Assembly (NCBI GenBank): GCA_934317205.1
Contig: CAKREL010000023.1
Location: 1 to 25,941, forward strand
Source: an uncultured Eubacterium sp.
GTDB taxonomy: Bacteria; Bacillota; Clostridia; Lachnospirales; Lachnospiraceae
Direction: 5' to 3'
DNA: 25,941 nt
The notes under the pieces are model-generated. The model saw only the letters and a list, made by a program, of their open reading frames with translations, made no database searches and was not told the DNA's origin. Position 1 is the stretch's first letter, and the number at the start of each line of letters is the position of its first letter. The translations under genes were made by a program, and so were the position numbers. Positions 9,965 through 18,351 of the stretch are shown piece by piece.

Positions 9965-10672
9965 ATGCAGAAAAATATGACAGTAAAAGAGTTACCGGAT
10001 ACAGAACGACCTTATGAAAAGTGTCTGATGTATGGGGCGGAAGCATTGACAGATGCAGAATTGATCAGTGCTATTATCCGGACAGGAAGTAAGGGAGAAC
10101 GGTGTGTCGATTTGGCTCATCGTATTTTGAATGCAGGTCCGGATGGTTTATTAAACTTGATACAGTTGGATGTTAAGCAGCTGACAGGAATTCGCGGAAT
10201 TGGTAATGTGAAAGCGATACAGCTGAAATGTGTTGGCGAGCTGGCCCGACGTATTGCTAGTACGAGACGCAGACAGCAGGTGGTGCTACAGTCACCGGAA
10301 AGTATTGCATCTTACTATATGGAACGCATGCGGCATGAAACTCAGGAAAAACTGATGCTAGCAATGTTTGACAGCAAGAGTATGCTGCTCAGTGAAAAAG
10401 TGATTTCCGTAGGGACATGCAATGCAGCACTGATATCAGCCCGTGATATTTACCGGACTGCTCTGCAAGAACAGGCGATATATATCGTTATTTTGCACAA
10501 TCATCCGAGTGGTAATCCGGAACCAAGCCGGGAAGACATCCAGGTGACCAGAAAAATAAAACAAAGTGGTGAGATACTGGATATTTTACTTATGGATCAT
10601 ATTATTATCGGGGATAATCGATACTTTAGCTTCCGTGAGCAGGATATTTTGTTTGAGAAAGGGAGAGAATAA
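9965..10672 (+). CDS. radC: RadC-family JAB/MPN domain protein
   Basis: The 235-residue protein has an N-terminal helix-hairpin-helix segment (LTGIRGIGNVKAIQL, residues 73-87). A C-terminal JAB/MPN domain carries the metal-binding HNHPSG signature with His178, His180 and Asp191. It was once called a DNA repair protein, but its actual role is unresolved. AGGAAGG precedes the ATG at proper spacing. The stop codon shares one base with the start of the mreB-like gene, and radC directly before mreBCD is a common Firmicute arrangement. Here it appears to be the promoter-proximal gene of the whole shape operon. Confidence 0.95.
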   Translation: MQKNMTVKELPDTERPYEKCLMYGAEALTDAELISAIIRTGSKGERCVDLAHRILNAGPDGLLNLIQLDVKQLTGIRGIGNVKAIQLKCVGELARRIASTRRRQQVVLQSPESIASYYMERMRHETQEKLMLAMFDSKSMLLSEKVISVGTCNAALISARDIYRTALQEQAIYIVILHNHPSGNPEPSREDIQVTRKIKQSGEILDILLMDHIIIGDNRYFSFREQDILFEKGRE

Positions 10673-11685
10673 TGGCAAATATATACGGAATTGATCTTGG
10701 AACCTGTAATATTAAGATTTTTAGTAAACACAGTAACAAGATTATCAAAGAAAAAAATACTATTGCAGTAATCAATAAAAATCAATTATATGCATACGGT
10801 GATGAAGCCTATGCAATGTATGAGAAAGCACCGGAGACCATCAATGTATCTTTCCCGGTTATTGGCGGTGTTATTGCAGATTATAATAATATGCAGACCA
10901 TGGTACAGGAAATGCTTGAGAAAAATGTGAAAGGACATGTAAAAGGGTCTGAATTTATTATTGCAGTTCCGACAGATATTACAGAAGTTGAGAAAAAGGC
11001 ATTCTATGACTTGTTTTTCAAGAGTAAAATGAAACCAAAGTCTGTATTACTGTGCGATAAGCCAATTGCAGATGCAGTAGGACTGGGGCTTGATGTAAAT
11101 GAACCAACAGGTATAATGATCGTTGATATTGGTGCTGATACTACAGAAATTTCTGTACTATCTTTGGGTGGACTTGTATTGAGCGATCTGCTTCACTTTG
11201 GTGGAAATCGTCTGGATGAATCCATTATTACTTATATCAAAAAGAACTTTAATCTTGTGATCGGTCAGAAAACTGCAATGCAGTTAAAAGAGCATATCGG
11301 AAGTGCACTTCCAGGAGAAGAAGGCAGTTATACGATTGTCGGCCTGGATGTAGTTAGCGGATTGCCGATTGAGATGGAAATTACAGCTGAGACAGTATAT
11401 GAGGCAATGAAAGATAATCTGAATTCTATCTGTAACGCTATCAAGATGATTTTGGAGAAAACTCCACCAGAGCTTGCAAAAGATATTATTCATTCTGGTA
11501 TTTATCTGACTGGTGGGGGATCCAATATCAAAGATATGGATAAATTATTTACTGATATTACCAATATCAAGGTTAATACTTGTGAAGAACCGGATGAGAC
11601 AGTTGTAAGAGGATTGAGTCTTGTTGTTACAAATGACAAATTCAAACGACTGGCTTATAGTATGCGTACAAAAATTTTTAAATAA
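10672..11685 (+). CDS. mreB: MreB/Mbl-like actin homologue with altered active site
   Basis: By position and sequence this is the MreB of an mreBCD cluster: bacterial actin that organises lateral wall synthesis under the membrane. The 337-residue protein has GIDLGTCNIKIF (phosphate 1), EPTGIMIVDIGADTTE (phosphate 2) and LTGGGSNIKDMD (adenosine site). It is unusually divergent. Lys130 in CDKPIADAVG replaces the Glu of the normal EEPMAAAIG, equivalent to the catalytic Glu of MreB and Hsp70 and to Gln137 of actin. Phosphate 2 reads GAD rather than GGG. It may bind nucleotide but hydrolyse it slowly or differently. It overlaps the radC stop codon by one base; mreC begins 21 bases after its own stop codon. 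Confidence 0.88.
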   Translation: MANIYGIDLGTCNIKIFSKHSNKIIKEKNTIAVINKNQLYAYGDEAYAMYEKAPETINVSFPVIGGVIADYNNMQTMVQEMLEKNVKGHVKGSEFIIAVPTDITEVEKKAFYDLFFKSKMKPKSVLLCDKPIADAVGLGLDVNEPTGIMIVDIGADTTEISVLSLGGLVLSDLLHFGGNRLDESIITYIKKNFNLVIGQKTAMQLKEHIGSALPGEEGSYTIVGLDVVSGLPIEMEITAETVYEAMKDNLNSICNAIKMILEKTPPELAKDIIHSGIYLTGGGSNIKDMDKLFTDITNIKVNTCEEPDETVVRGLSLVVTNDKFKRLAYSMRTKIFK

Positions 11686-11706
11686 GTTTAATAGCAGAGG
11701 AATGGT

Positions 11707-12573
11707 ATGAAGAGAAAAAAACAGAGCAAATTTCCGGCGAAATATGTTCTGCTGATCATGACAATTCTGTGCATTGCCATCATTGGCTGCAGCTTGCGTG
11801 CATCCGGTTCTGGACCGATTTCAGCTGTGGCAGGTGCAGTGATCACACCAATGCAGAAAGGTGTGAACCGAGTAGGAAGTGCACTGACGGATTTACGTGA
11901 TCATATGCAGACAAAAAAGAATCTGGAAAAAGAAAATGAAAAACTGCGTACTCAGCTTGCAGAGGCACAGGAGAATCTCAATCAAGTACAGTTGAATCAG
12001 GAAGAACTGGATAATTTGAAGAAACTTTATGATATGGATCAAAGTTATACAAATTATGAAAAAGTGGCTGCAAACGTGATCGGAAAAGATGCAGGAAATT
12101 GGTTTTCTGTTTTCCTGATTGACCGTGGCAGTAATGATGGTGTCACTGTGGGCATGAATGTGTTGGCAGATGGCGGACTTGCAGGTATTGTAATTCAAGT
12201 GGGACCTAATTATGCAAAAGTACGTTCTATCATTGATGACAATAGTAATGTCAGTGCCAAAAATCTGAGTACATCGGATTTGTGTATTGTCAGCGGAAGT
12301 TTAAAGTCAATGAATGAGTCCAGTCTGATTGAATTTGATGATCTTCGAGATAAAGAAGATCAGGCCAAAGTTGGGGATCAGATTGTGACATCAAACATCA
12401 GTGATATGTTTCTGGAAGGAATTCCAATTGGCTACATTACTGATATAAAGACAGATTCCAACAATCTGACCAAATCCGGTCATATTGCGACAATCGTTGA
12501 CTTTGAGCATCTGAATGATGTGTTTGTCATTTTACAGACAAAGGATATGACAAATGAACAGGGAGGGGAGTAG
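11707..12573 (+). CDS. mreC: Rod shape-determining protein MreC
   Basis: MreC links the cytoplasmic MreB system to extracytoplasmic wall synthases and activates PBP2-type enzymes. The 288-residue sequence has a basic start, one membrane segment (about residues 13-31), and a coiled coil rich in Lys, Glu and Leu (about 66-105). The two beta-barrel halves of the MreC core follow, including VIGKDAGNWFSVFLIDRG and GMNVLADGGLAGIV. AGAGGAA precedes the ATG. It is followed after 3 bases by mreD. Confidence 0.95.
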   Translation: MKRKKQSKFPAKYVLLIMTILCIAIIGCSLRASGSGPISAVAGAVITPMQKGVNRVGSALTDLRDHMQTKKNLEKENEKLRTQLAEAQENLNQVQLNQEELDNLKKLYDMDQSYTNYEKVAANVIGKDAGNWFSVFLIDRGSNDGVTVGMNVLADGGLAGIVIQVGPNYAKVRSIIDDNSNVSAKNLSTSDLCIVSGSLKSMNESSLIEFDDLRDKEDQAKVGDQIVTSNISDMFLEGIPIGYITDIKTDSNNLTKSGHIATIVDFEHLNDVFVILQTKDMTNEQGGE

Positions 12574-12576
12574 ACT

Positions 12577-13095
12577 ATGAGAAGGAAAATTGTGCTGGCA
12601 ATTACGATCATTGTCTGCTTCCTTTTACAATGTACGGTATTTAAAGCACTGTCCATTGCATCAATATCACCGAATCTTCTGATTGTAGTGGTTGCATCTA
12701 TTGGTTTTATGAGAGGAAAAAAGGAAGGACTGTTTGTCGGTTTTTTTGCCGGACTTCTTATGGATGTGATGTTTGGAAGTATTGTAGGATTCTATGCTTT
12801 GATTTATATGTATATCGGTTATGCAAATGGATTTTTTAAACGGATATTTTTCCCTGACGAAATCAAACTTCCGCTGGGACTGATTGCAGTCAGTGATTTT
12901 TTCTACAATTTGCTGATCTACTTTACATTATTCTGGTTTCGTGGAAGATTTTCCTTTGGTTATTATCTGCTTCATACAATTTTACCAGAATTAGTTTATA
13001 CAATGATCATAGCAGTGTTGCTTTATTTTATTTTATTGAAAATAAATGAAAAACTGGAAGCAATTGAACGAAGGAGTGCAGCAAAATTTGGTTGA
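12577..13095 (+). CDS. mreD: Rod shape-determining membrane protein MreD
   Basis: The 172-residue protein is almost entirely hydrophobic, with about five membrane spans and a short basic tail, as expected for MreD. MreD sits in the membrane with MreC and the elongation synthases. GKKEGLFVGFFAGLLMDVMFG is the recognisable family core. A strong GGAGGGGAG site at the end of mreC precedes the ATG. The 3' end overlaps the likely start of the transpeptidase gene, and the AAGGAG that would serve that gene lies inside mreD. Confidence 0.92.
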   Translation: MRRKIVLAITIIVCFLLQCTVFKALSIASISPNLLIVVVASIGFMRGKKEGLFVGFFAGLLMDVMFGSIVGFYALIYMYIGYANGFFKRIFFPDEIKLPLGLIAVSDFFYNLLIYFTLFWFRGRFSFGYYLLHTILPELVYTMIIAVLLYFILLKINEKLEAIERRSAAKFG

Positions 13096-15913
13096 TAAGA
13101 TAAAAGAATGGATTATAAAAATTATAACATCCCGATTATTTGTAGTCTGGGTAGTGATTGTCTGCCTCTTTGCCTTTGTACTACAGCATTTGTTTTCTCT
13201 GCAGATTATCAAAGGTGCAGATTATCTGGATGATTACATGATGAAAATTGAGAAAACCATCGAAGTAGAAGGTACCAGAGGTAATATCTACGATAGAAAC
13301 GGTGTACTTCTTGCACATAACGAACTATCCTATACTGTAACGCTTGAGGATAACGGTACGTATGCTAATAACAAGGAACGTGCCAAGCTTCTAAATGCGG
13401 AGATTAGCACACTGATCGACATGATTGAAAAAAACGGAGACAGTATTGTAAATGATCTGAATCTGTATATGGATCCGAACGGAGAACTGTCATTTCTTGT
13501 AGATGGAACGGAACTGGCTGGTTTTCGAAGAGATATTTATGGAAGAAAGAAAGTTGCGGATCTGAAGTTTAATGCAACTCTTGGATATAATGAAGCTACA
13601 GCAACACCGGAGCAGATGTATGAATATTTATTGAATAAATTTGCTGTAGACACGAAAACATACGATCGTTATCGTGCTTACCAGATCATGGTGGTTCGCT
13701 ATGCACTTTATCTGAGCTCTTATCAGAAGTATATTGCTACAGGAATTGCAGAAGATGTTTCAGATGAAACTGTTGCGATGATTAAGGAACATTCCTCTGA
13801 ACTTCAAGGAGTCGAAGTTCGGGAAGATACAAAACGTGTTTATGACTATCCAGAATATTTTTCTCACATTTTGGGATATACTGGTAAAATATCTGATTCT
13901 GAATATGATTCTTTGCATGAGCAGGATGATTCTTACAGTCGTAGTGATGTGGTTGGAAAAGCCGGAATTGAGCAGGTTATGGAATTACAGCTACAAGGCA
14001 ATAAAGGATCTGAAACTGTTTATGTAAATAATGTGGGTAAAGTTCTCGAACAAAAGGATTATAAAGAACCTTCATCAGGAAATGATGTTTATTTGTCAAT
14101 AGATTCTACATTGCAGATGGCAGTTTATGATTTACTGGAGCAGGAGCTTGCTGGCATTTTAAATTCCAAAATTATAAATGCAAAGACAAGCGACAGTTCA
14201 GAATTATATATTCCGATTTATAAAGTATACAATGCTTTGATTGAAAATAGTGTTATTGATATTTCTGCTATGGCACAGGCAGGGAATGAAACCGTTCAGG
14301 CACAAGCGTATCAGACATTTTCTGCAAGAAAAGAAGCGGCATTGTCGGAAGTGGCTTCAATACTGCAATCAAATACATCTTATAATGACTTATCTGATGA
14401 AATGCAGGAAATGATCACTTATGTAGTAAAATTACTTCAGGAGCAGTCTGTCTTTGTATCATCTTCTATTGATACGTCTGATGACGTATATCAGAACTGG
14501 AAAAGTGGAAAAGCTTCTGTTCAGGAATATCTGTGTCATGCAATTGATTCTTCATGGATTAATATTACAGGCTTTAATCTGAATGAAAAGTATGCGGATA
14601 CAAGCGAGGTATATACACAATTAATCAACTATGTGACAGAACAGTTAAAAAACAGCAATGCTTTCGACAAGATTGTTTATAAATATCTTATTTATAATGA
14701 TAAGATATCTGGAAGTCAGTTATGCCTGATCCTTTATGAGCAGGGACTTCTGCCACAAGATGATGCAGCAGTGACAAGTCTGAAAAATGGTTCCACCAGT
14801 GCTTATACTTTTCTGAAAAGCAAGATTCAGAGTATGCAGATTACGCCGGCACAGTTGGCATTAGATCCATGTACTGGCTCCTGTGTGATTATGGATCCGA
14901 ATACAGGAGAATTGTTAGCCAGTGTAACGTATCCTGGATATGACAGTAATCGTTTGGCGAATAATATGGATTCGGCATATTACAATGCTTTGTTACAGGA
15001 TGGTTCTCTGCCATTGTATAATAATGCTACACAGCAGACTACGGCACCTGGATCTACATTTAAAATGGTAACAGCAGCCGCCGGATTAACAGAGGGAGCT
15101 ATCTCTACTGACACGATAATCACAGATACTGGTTTGTTTGACAGACTTGGATTGAGATTGAAATGTTGGGTATATCCGCGTAATCATGGAAGTATTACCG
15201 TATCTCAGGCTATCCGTGATTCATGTAACTATTTCTTTGCGGAGACTGCATATCGTCTTAGCCTTAGTGGAGATACGTATAAGGAAGAAAAAGGTTTGAA
15301 TGCTATTGCAAAATATGCGACAGAATTTGGACTTGCTGACAAGACAAATATTGAAATCCCTGAAGGAATACCAAAAATTGCTGATGAGTTTCCAATTGAT
15401 GCTTCAATCGGTCAGAGTAATCATAACTATACGACATCACAGTTAGCGCGCTATGTATCTGCCATTGCAAATAATGGAACAGTTTATGATCTGACATTGC
15501 TCAATAAAGTAACAGATTCCGATGGAAATGTACTGACGTCTTACACACCACAGGTTCATAACCAGATTACAGACCTGTCAGCATCTACCTGGCAAGTTCT
15601 GCACAGTGGTATGGAAATGGCCATTGGTGAACATGATCAGTTTAATGATCTGCAGGTATCTCTAGCTGGTAAGACTGGTACTGCGCAGGAAAATGAAAAA
15701 CGTCCAAACCATGCGTTGTTTGTCGGATATGCACCGGCAGACAATCCACAAATTGCTATTGCTACACGTATCGCATATGGTTATGGTTCCAGCAATGCCT
15801 GTGTATTTGTAGATCAGGTTTTGAAATATTACTTCAAACAGAATACAGAAGAAGAATTATTAAACGGACAGGCAATCAGTGTTGGTTCTTCATCAAATAG
15901 TTTTGGTGATTAA
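13088..15913 (+). CDS. PBP2-type peptidoglycan D,D-transpeptidase with a large insertion
   Basis: This class B penicillin-binding protein cross-links wall peptides for elongation, probably with the RodA encoded downstream. It has one N-terminal membrane span (RLFVVWVVIVCLFAFVL), then EGTRGNIYDRNG of the pedestal domain. The transpeptidase domain has all three catalytic motifs: STFK with Ser656, SCN in RDSCNYFFAE, and KTGT. At about 942 residues it is far longer than usual PBP2 (roughly 600-720) because of an extra block between LSIDSTLQMAV and CVIMDPNTGELLA. I prefer the TTG at 13088, 11 bases after AAGGAG (13071-13076) and overlapping the mreD stop codon. An ATG at 13046 lacks a ribosome binding site and would overlap mreD by 50 bases. 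Gene name mrdA/pbpA is plausible. Confidence 0.9.
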   Translation: MVDKIKEWIIKIITSRLFVVWVVIVCLFAFVLQHLFSLQIIKGADYLDDYMMKIEKTIEVEGTRGNIYDRNGVLLAHNELSYTVTLEDNGTYANNKERAKLLNAEISTLIDMIEKNGDSIVNDLNLYMDPNGELSFLVDGTELAGFRRDIYGRKKVADLKFNATLGYNEATATPEQMYEYLLNKFAVDTKTYDRYRAYQIMVVRYALYLSSYQKYIATGIAEDVSDETVAMIKEHSSELQGVEVREDTKRVYDYPEYFSHILGYTGKISDSEYDSLHEQDDSYSRSDVVGKAGIEQVMELQLQGNKGSETVYVNNVGKVLEQKDYKEPSSGNDVYLSIDSTLQMAVYDLLEQELAGILNSKIINAKTSDSSELYIPIYKVYNALIENSVIDISAMAQAGNETVQAQAYQTFSARKEAALSEVASILQSNTSYNDLSDEMQEMITYVVKLLQEQSVFVSSSIDTSDDVYQNWKSGKASVQEYLCHAIDSSWINITGFNLNEKYADTSEVYTQLINYVTEQLKNSNAFDKIVYKYLIYNDKISGSQLCLILYEQGLLPQDDAAVTSLKNGSTSAYTFLKSKIQSMQITPAQLALDPCTGSCVIMDPNTGELLASVTYPGYDSNRLANNMDSAYYNALLQDGSLPLYNNATQQTTAPGSTFKMVTAAAGLTEGAISTDTIITDTGLFDRLGLRLKCWVYPRNHGSITVSQAIRDSCNYFFAETAYRLSLSGDTYKEEKGLNAIAKYATEFGLADKTNIEIPEGIPKIADEFPIDASIGQSNHNYTTSQLARYVSAIANNGTVYDLTLLNKVTDSDGNVLTSYTPQVHNQITDLSASTWQVLHSGMEMAIGEHDQFNDLQVSLAGKTGTAQENEKRPNHALFVGYAPADNPQIAIATRIAYGYGSSNACVFVDQVLKYYFKQNTEEELLNGQAISVGSSSNSFGD

Positions 15914-16002
15914 AGAAAGAAAAAGTCGAGAATCATTATGCTGATAAAATACAATCACATTACAAAAGATAACAACTTAGAGAAAAAGGAGGATTCTTTT
16001 GT

Positions 16003-16806
16003 ATGTGTGAAATTATTGTTGTGACTTCTGGAAAAGGCGGTGTGGGAAAAACTACAACGACGGCAAATCTTGGAGCAGGACTTGCGATGCTTCGCAAAAA
16101 AGTGTTGATGATCGATATGGATATCGGATTGCGGAATCTGGATGTTGTTATGGGGCTTGAAGATCGGATTATGTATAATCTTGTGGATATTGTTGAAGGA
16201 AATTGCCGTATTCGTCAGGCAGTGATTCGTGATCGGCAATTTCCTGGACTTTATCTGATACCAGCAGCACAAACACGTGATAAAAATGCTGTTACGCCGG
16301 AGCAAATGGTGAAGTTGCTACAGGAATTGCGGGAAGAGTATGATTATATTCTGCTAGACTCTCCAGCAGGAATTGAGCAGGGGTTTCAGACTGCCATAGC
16401 AGGAGCAGATCGAGCATTTGTTGTGACAACACCAGAAATATCCGCCATACGGGATGCAGATCGGGTTATTGGTTTGTTATTTTCAGAAGGAATGACAGCT
16501 GTGCAACTGATTGTCAACCGAATTCATCCTGAAATGATCCGACGTGGTCAGATGCTGGGAATAAAGGATATTGCAGATGTTTTGTGCGTTGGTATCATTG
16601 GTGTTATCTGTGATGATGAACAGGTAGTTATTTCGACAAATAATGGTTTTCCACTGGCAGGAGCACATACAATTGCGGCACAGGCTTTTGACAATATTTG
16701 TAGACGTGTGGTGGGAGAAGAAGTTCCATTACCGCAGTTTGATGTAAAACACAGACGTCAAAAAAAACAGCGCAGAGGCTGGAAAAAGAAATACATAACA
16801 GGATAA
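16003..16806 (+). CDS. minD: Septum-site ATPase MinD
   Basis: MinD is a membrane-cycling ATPase that positions the division site. The 267-residue protein has the deviant Walker A SGKGGVGKTTTT with Lys11 and Lys16, the catalytic Asp40 in MIDMDIGLRNLD, LLDSPAGIEQG (Walker B) and STNNGFPL. The C-terminal RRGWKKKYITG (257-267) lines up with the E. coli membrane-targeting helix KKGFLKRLFGG but is much more basic. AAAGGAGG (15985-15992) precedes the ATG. Neither minC nor minE is present on either side, although they often flank minD. The gap before it (89 bases) shows no convincing promoter. Confidence 0.95.
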   Translation: MCEIIVVTSGKGGVGKTTTTANLGAGLAMLRKKVLMIDMDIGLRNLDVVMGLEDRIMYNLVDIVEGNCRIRQAVIRDRQFPGLYLIPAAQTRDKNAVTPEQMVKLLQELREEYDYILLDSPAGIEQGFQTAIAGADRAFVVTTPEISAIRDADRVIGLLFSEGMTAVQLIVNRIHPEMIRRGQMLGIKDIADVLCVGIIGVICDDEQVVISTNNGFPLAGAHTIAAQAFDNICRRVVGEEVPLPQFDVKHRRQKKQRRGWKKKYITG

Positions 16807-16825
16807 AATAAATCGGAGGATTTCT

Positions 16826-17956
16826 ATGTTTAAGCAATACAAAATAAAAAACTACAGATTTCGGCTGGTAGTATATGTGATACTGCTGAGTATTATCGGT
16901 GTTATGGTAGTAGGAAGTGCGAAACCATCTGTTCAGAATAAACAGATTATAGGACTGATTGGTGGTCTGATCGTTATGTTTATCACTTCTCTCATTGATT
17001 ACGGTATGATTCTGAAATTTCGGAGACCGATTTATCTGTTGTCCGTTGTATTGCTTGGTGTGATATTTATTCCAGGAGTCGGAGACAAGACTGGTGGCGC
17101 TACACGATGGATTCAGGTGACAGACAGTTTTAAATTTCAACCATCAGAATTTTGTAAAATTTTGCTTATTATATTTTTTGCAGGTTTTTTTATGAAATAT
17201 CAGGATCAGCTGAATACATGGAAAATCCTGGCATTAAGTCTGATTCTGGTTGGTATACCTCTTTTACTGATTGTCAAAGAACCAGACCTTTCAACGACAA
17301 TTGCAACGACAATGATTTTCATTACCCTCTTGTTTGTTGCAGGATTAAGTTATAAAATAGTGGCAGGTGTACTGGCGCTTGGAGTTCCAGTGAGTATTAT
17401 CGGCATAATACTGATTTTGAAACAGGCACTTCCTTTGAAAGAGTATCAGTACACAAGAATTTTGTCCTGGTTACAACCTTCAAAGTATGCAGATGATGCT
17501 TATCAGCAGCAAAATTCTATTATGGCCATTGGTTCCGGTCAGTTATGGGGGAAGGGACTGAATAATAGCTCTATTGCGTCTATGAAAAACGGTAACTTTA
17601 TTTCTGAGCCTCAGACAGACTTTATTTTTGCTGTGGTAGGAGAGGAACTTGGATTTATTGGTTGCCTGATTGTAATTATTTTATTGCTTTTGATTGTTTT
17701 TGAGTGTATACTAATTGCAAAAAATGCAAAGGATCTTGGTGGACGACTGCTCTGTTGCGGCATGGCAGCATTGATTGGATTTCAAAGTTTCATCAATATT
17801 TGTGTTACAACGGGATTAATGCCAAATACTGGTCTGCCGTTGCCATTTGTCAGCTATGGCCTGACATCATTACTAAGCTTGTTTATAGGTCTGGGACTAG
17901 TTTTAAATGTTGGTCTTCAGGCACGAAAATATCACGGATTGGGGGACATAGAATAA
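16826..17956 (+). CDS. rodA: SEDS-family glycosyltransferase RodA
   Basis: RodA polymerises lipid II into glycan strands and works with a PBP2 partner, encoded two genes upstream. The 376-residue protein has about ten membrane spans. Family motifs are [32 protein letters not shown] and [14 protein letters not shown], whose Asp corresponds to the essential Asp of SEDS enzymes (E. coli RodA Asp262). [13 protein letters not shown] near the end is also clear. The normal SYGG[ST]S reads SYGLTS, with Leu346 in place of the second Gly. It could be called FtsW/SpoVE-like, but the operon context favours RodA. GGAGG precedes the ATG, and the stop codon overlaps mgsA by one base. Confidence 0.93.
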   Translation: MFKQYKIKNYRFRLVVYVILLSIIGVMVVGSAKPSVQNKQIIGLIGGLIVMFITSLIDYGMILKFRRPIYLLSVVLLGVIFIPGVGDKTGGATRWIQVTDSFKFQPSEFCKILLIIFFAGFFMKYQDQLNTWKILALSLILVGIPLLLIVKEPDLSTTIATTMIFITLLFVAGLSYKIVAGVLALGVPVSIIGIILILKQALPLKEYQYTRILSWLQPSKYADDAYQQQNSIMAIGSGQLWGKGLNNSSIASMKNGNFISEPQTDFIFAVVGEELGFIGCLIVIILLLLIVFECILIAKNAKDLGGRLLCCGMAALIGFQSFINICVTTGLMPNTGLPLPFVSYGLTSLLSLFIGLGLVLNVGLQARKYHGLGDIE

Positions 17957-18351
17957 TGAACATAGGACTTATCGCACATGACTCAAAGAAAAAATTAATG
18001 CAAAATTTTTGCATTGCATATCGTGGAATTTTAGGAAGAAATTCGTTGTATGCGACAGGAACCACAGGAAGACTGGTGGAAGAAGCGACAAATCTGTCTG
18101 TACACAAATATCTGACAGGACAGTTAGGCGGTTCGCAGCAGTTGGGTGCAGATATTGAAAATAACTATATTGATTTAGTGATTTTTCTACGTGATCCACT
18201 GACTGCGAGAATGCATGAACCTGATGTGGATAATATTGTCCGGTTATGCGATATTCACAATATTCCGCTGGCTACAAATCTGGCTACAGCAGAATTATTA
18301 ATACATTCTTTAGACAGAGGAGATCTTGACTGGCGTGAAATGTACAAATAA
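17956..18351 (+). CDS. mgsA: Methylglyoxal synthase family protein with altered catalytic residue
   Basis: Methylglyoxal synthase converts dihydroxyacetone phosphate to methylglyoxal and phosphate. The 131-residue protein is full length (B. subtilis MgsA is about 137) and has LIAHDSKKK, the phosphate-binding [18 protein letters not shown], the His-x-Pro-Asp of MHEPDVD, and [12 protein letters not shown]. In contrast, the highly conserved GGDQQ reads GGSQQ: Ser60 replaces the Asp (E. coli Asp71) that acts as catalytic base. Activity is therefore doubtful or altered. The ATG overlaps the rodA stop codon by one base; a longer reading upstream in this frame is a shadow inside rodA. The next gene's start lies inside its 3' end. 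Lying within a wall operon is notable. Confidence 0.9.
   Translation: MNIGLIAHDSKKKLMQNFCIAYRGILGRNSLYATGTTGRLVEEATNLSVHKYLTGQLGGSQQLGADIENNYIDLVIFLRDPLTARMHEPDVDNIVRLCDIHNIPLATNLATAELLIHSLDRGDLDWREMYK

Noticed and set aside
15914..16002. Possible separate promoter or a small minC remnant before minD
   Set aside because: The 89 bases have no -35/-10 pair at proper spacing and no coding frame resembling MinC.
17704..17955. Upstream extension of the mgsA reading frame inside rodA
   Set aside because: The methylglyoxal synthase family starts at the NIGLIAHD segment; the ATG at 17956 overlaps the rodA stop codon, and the extension only reads rodA in another frame.
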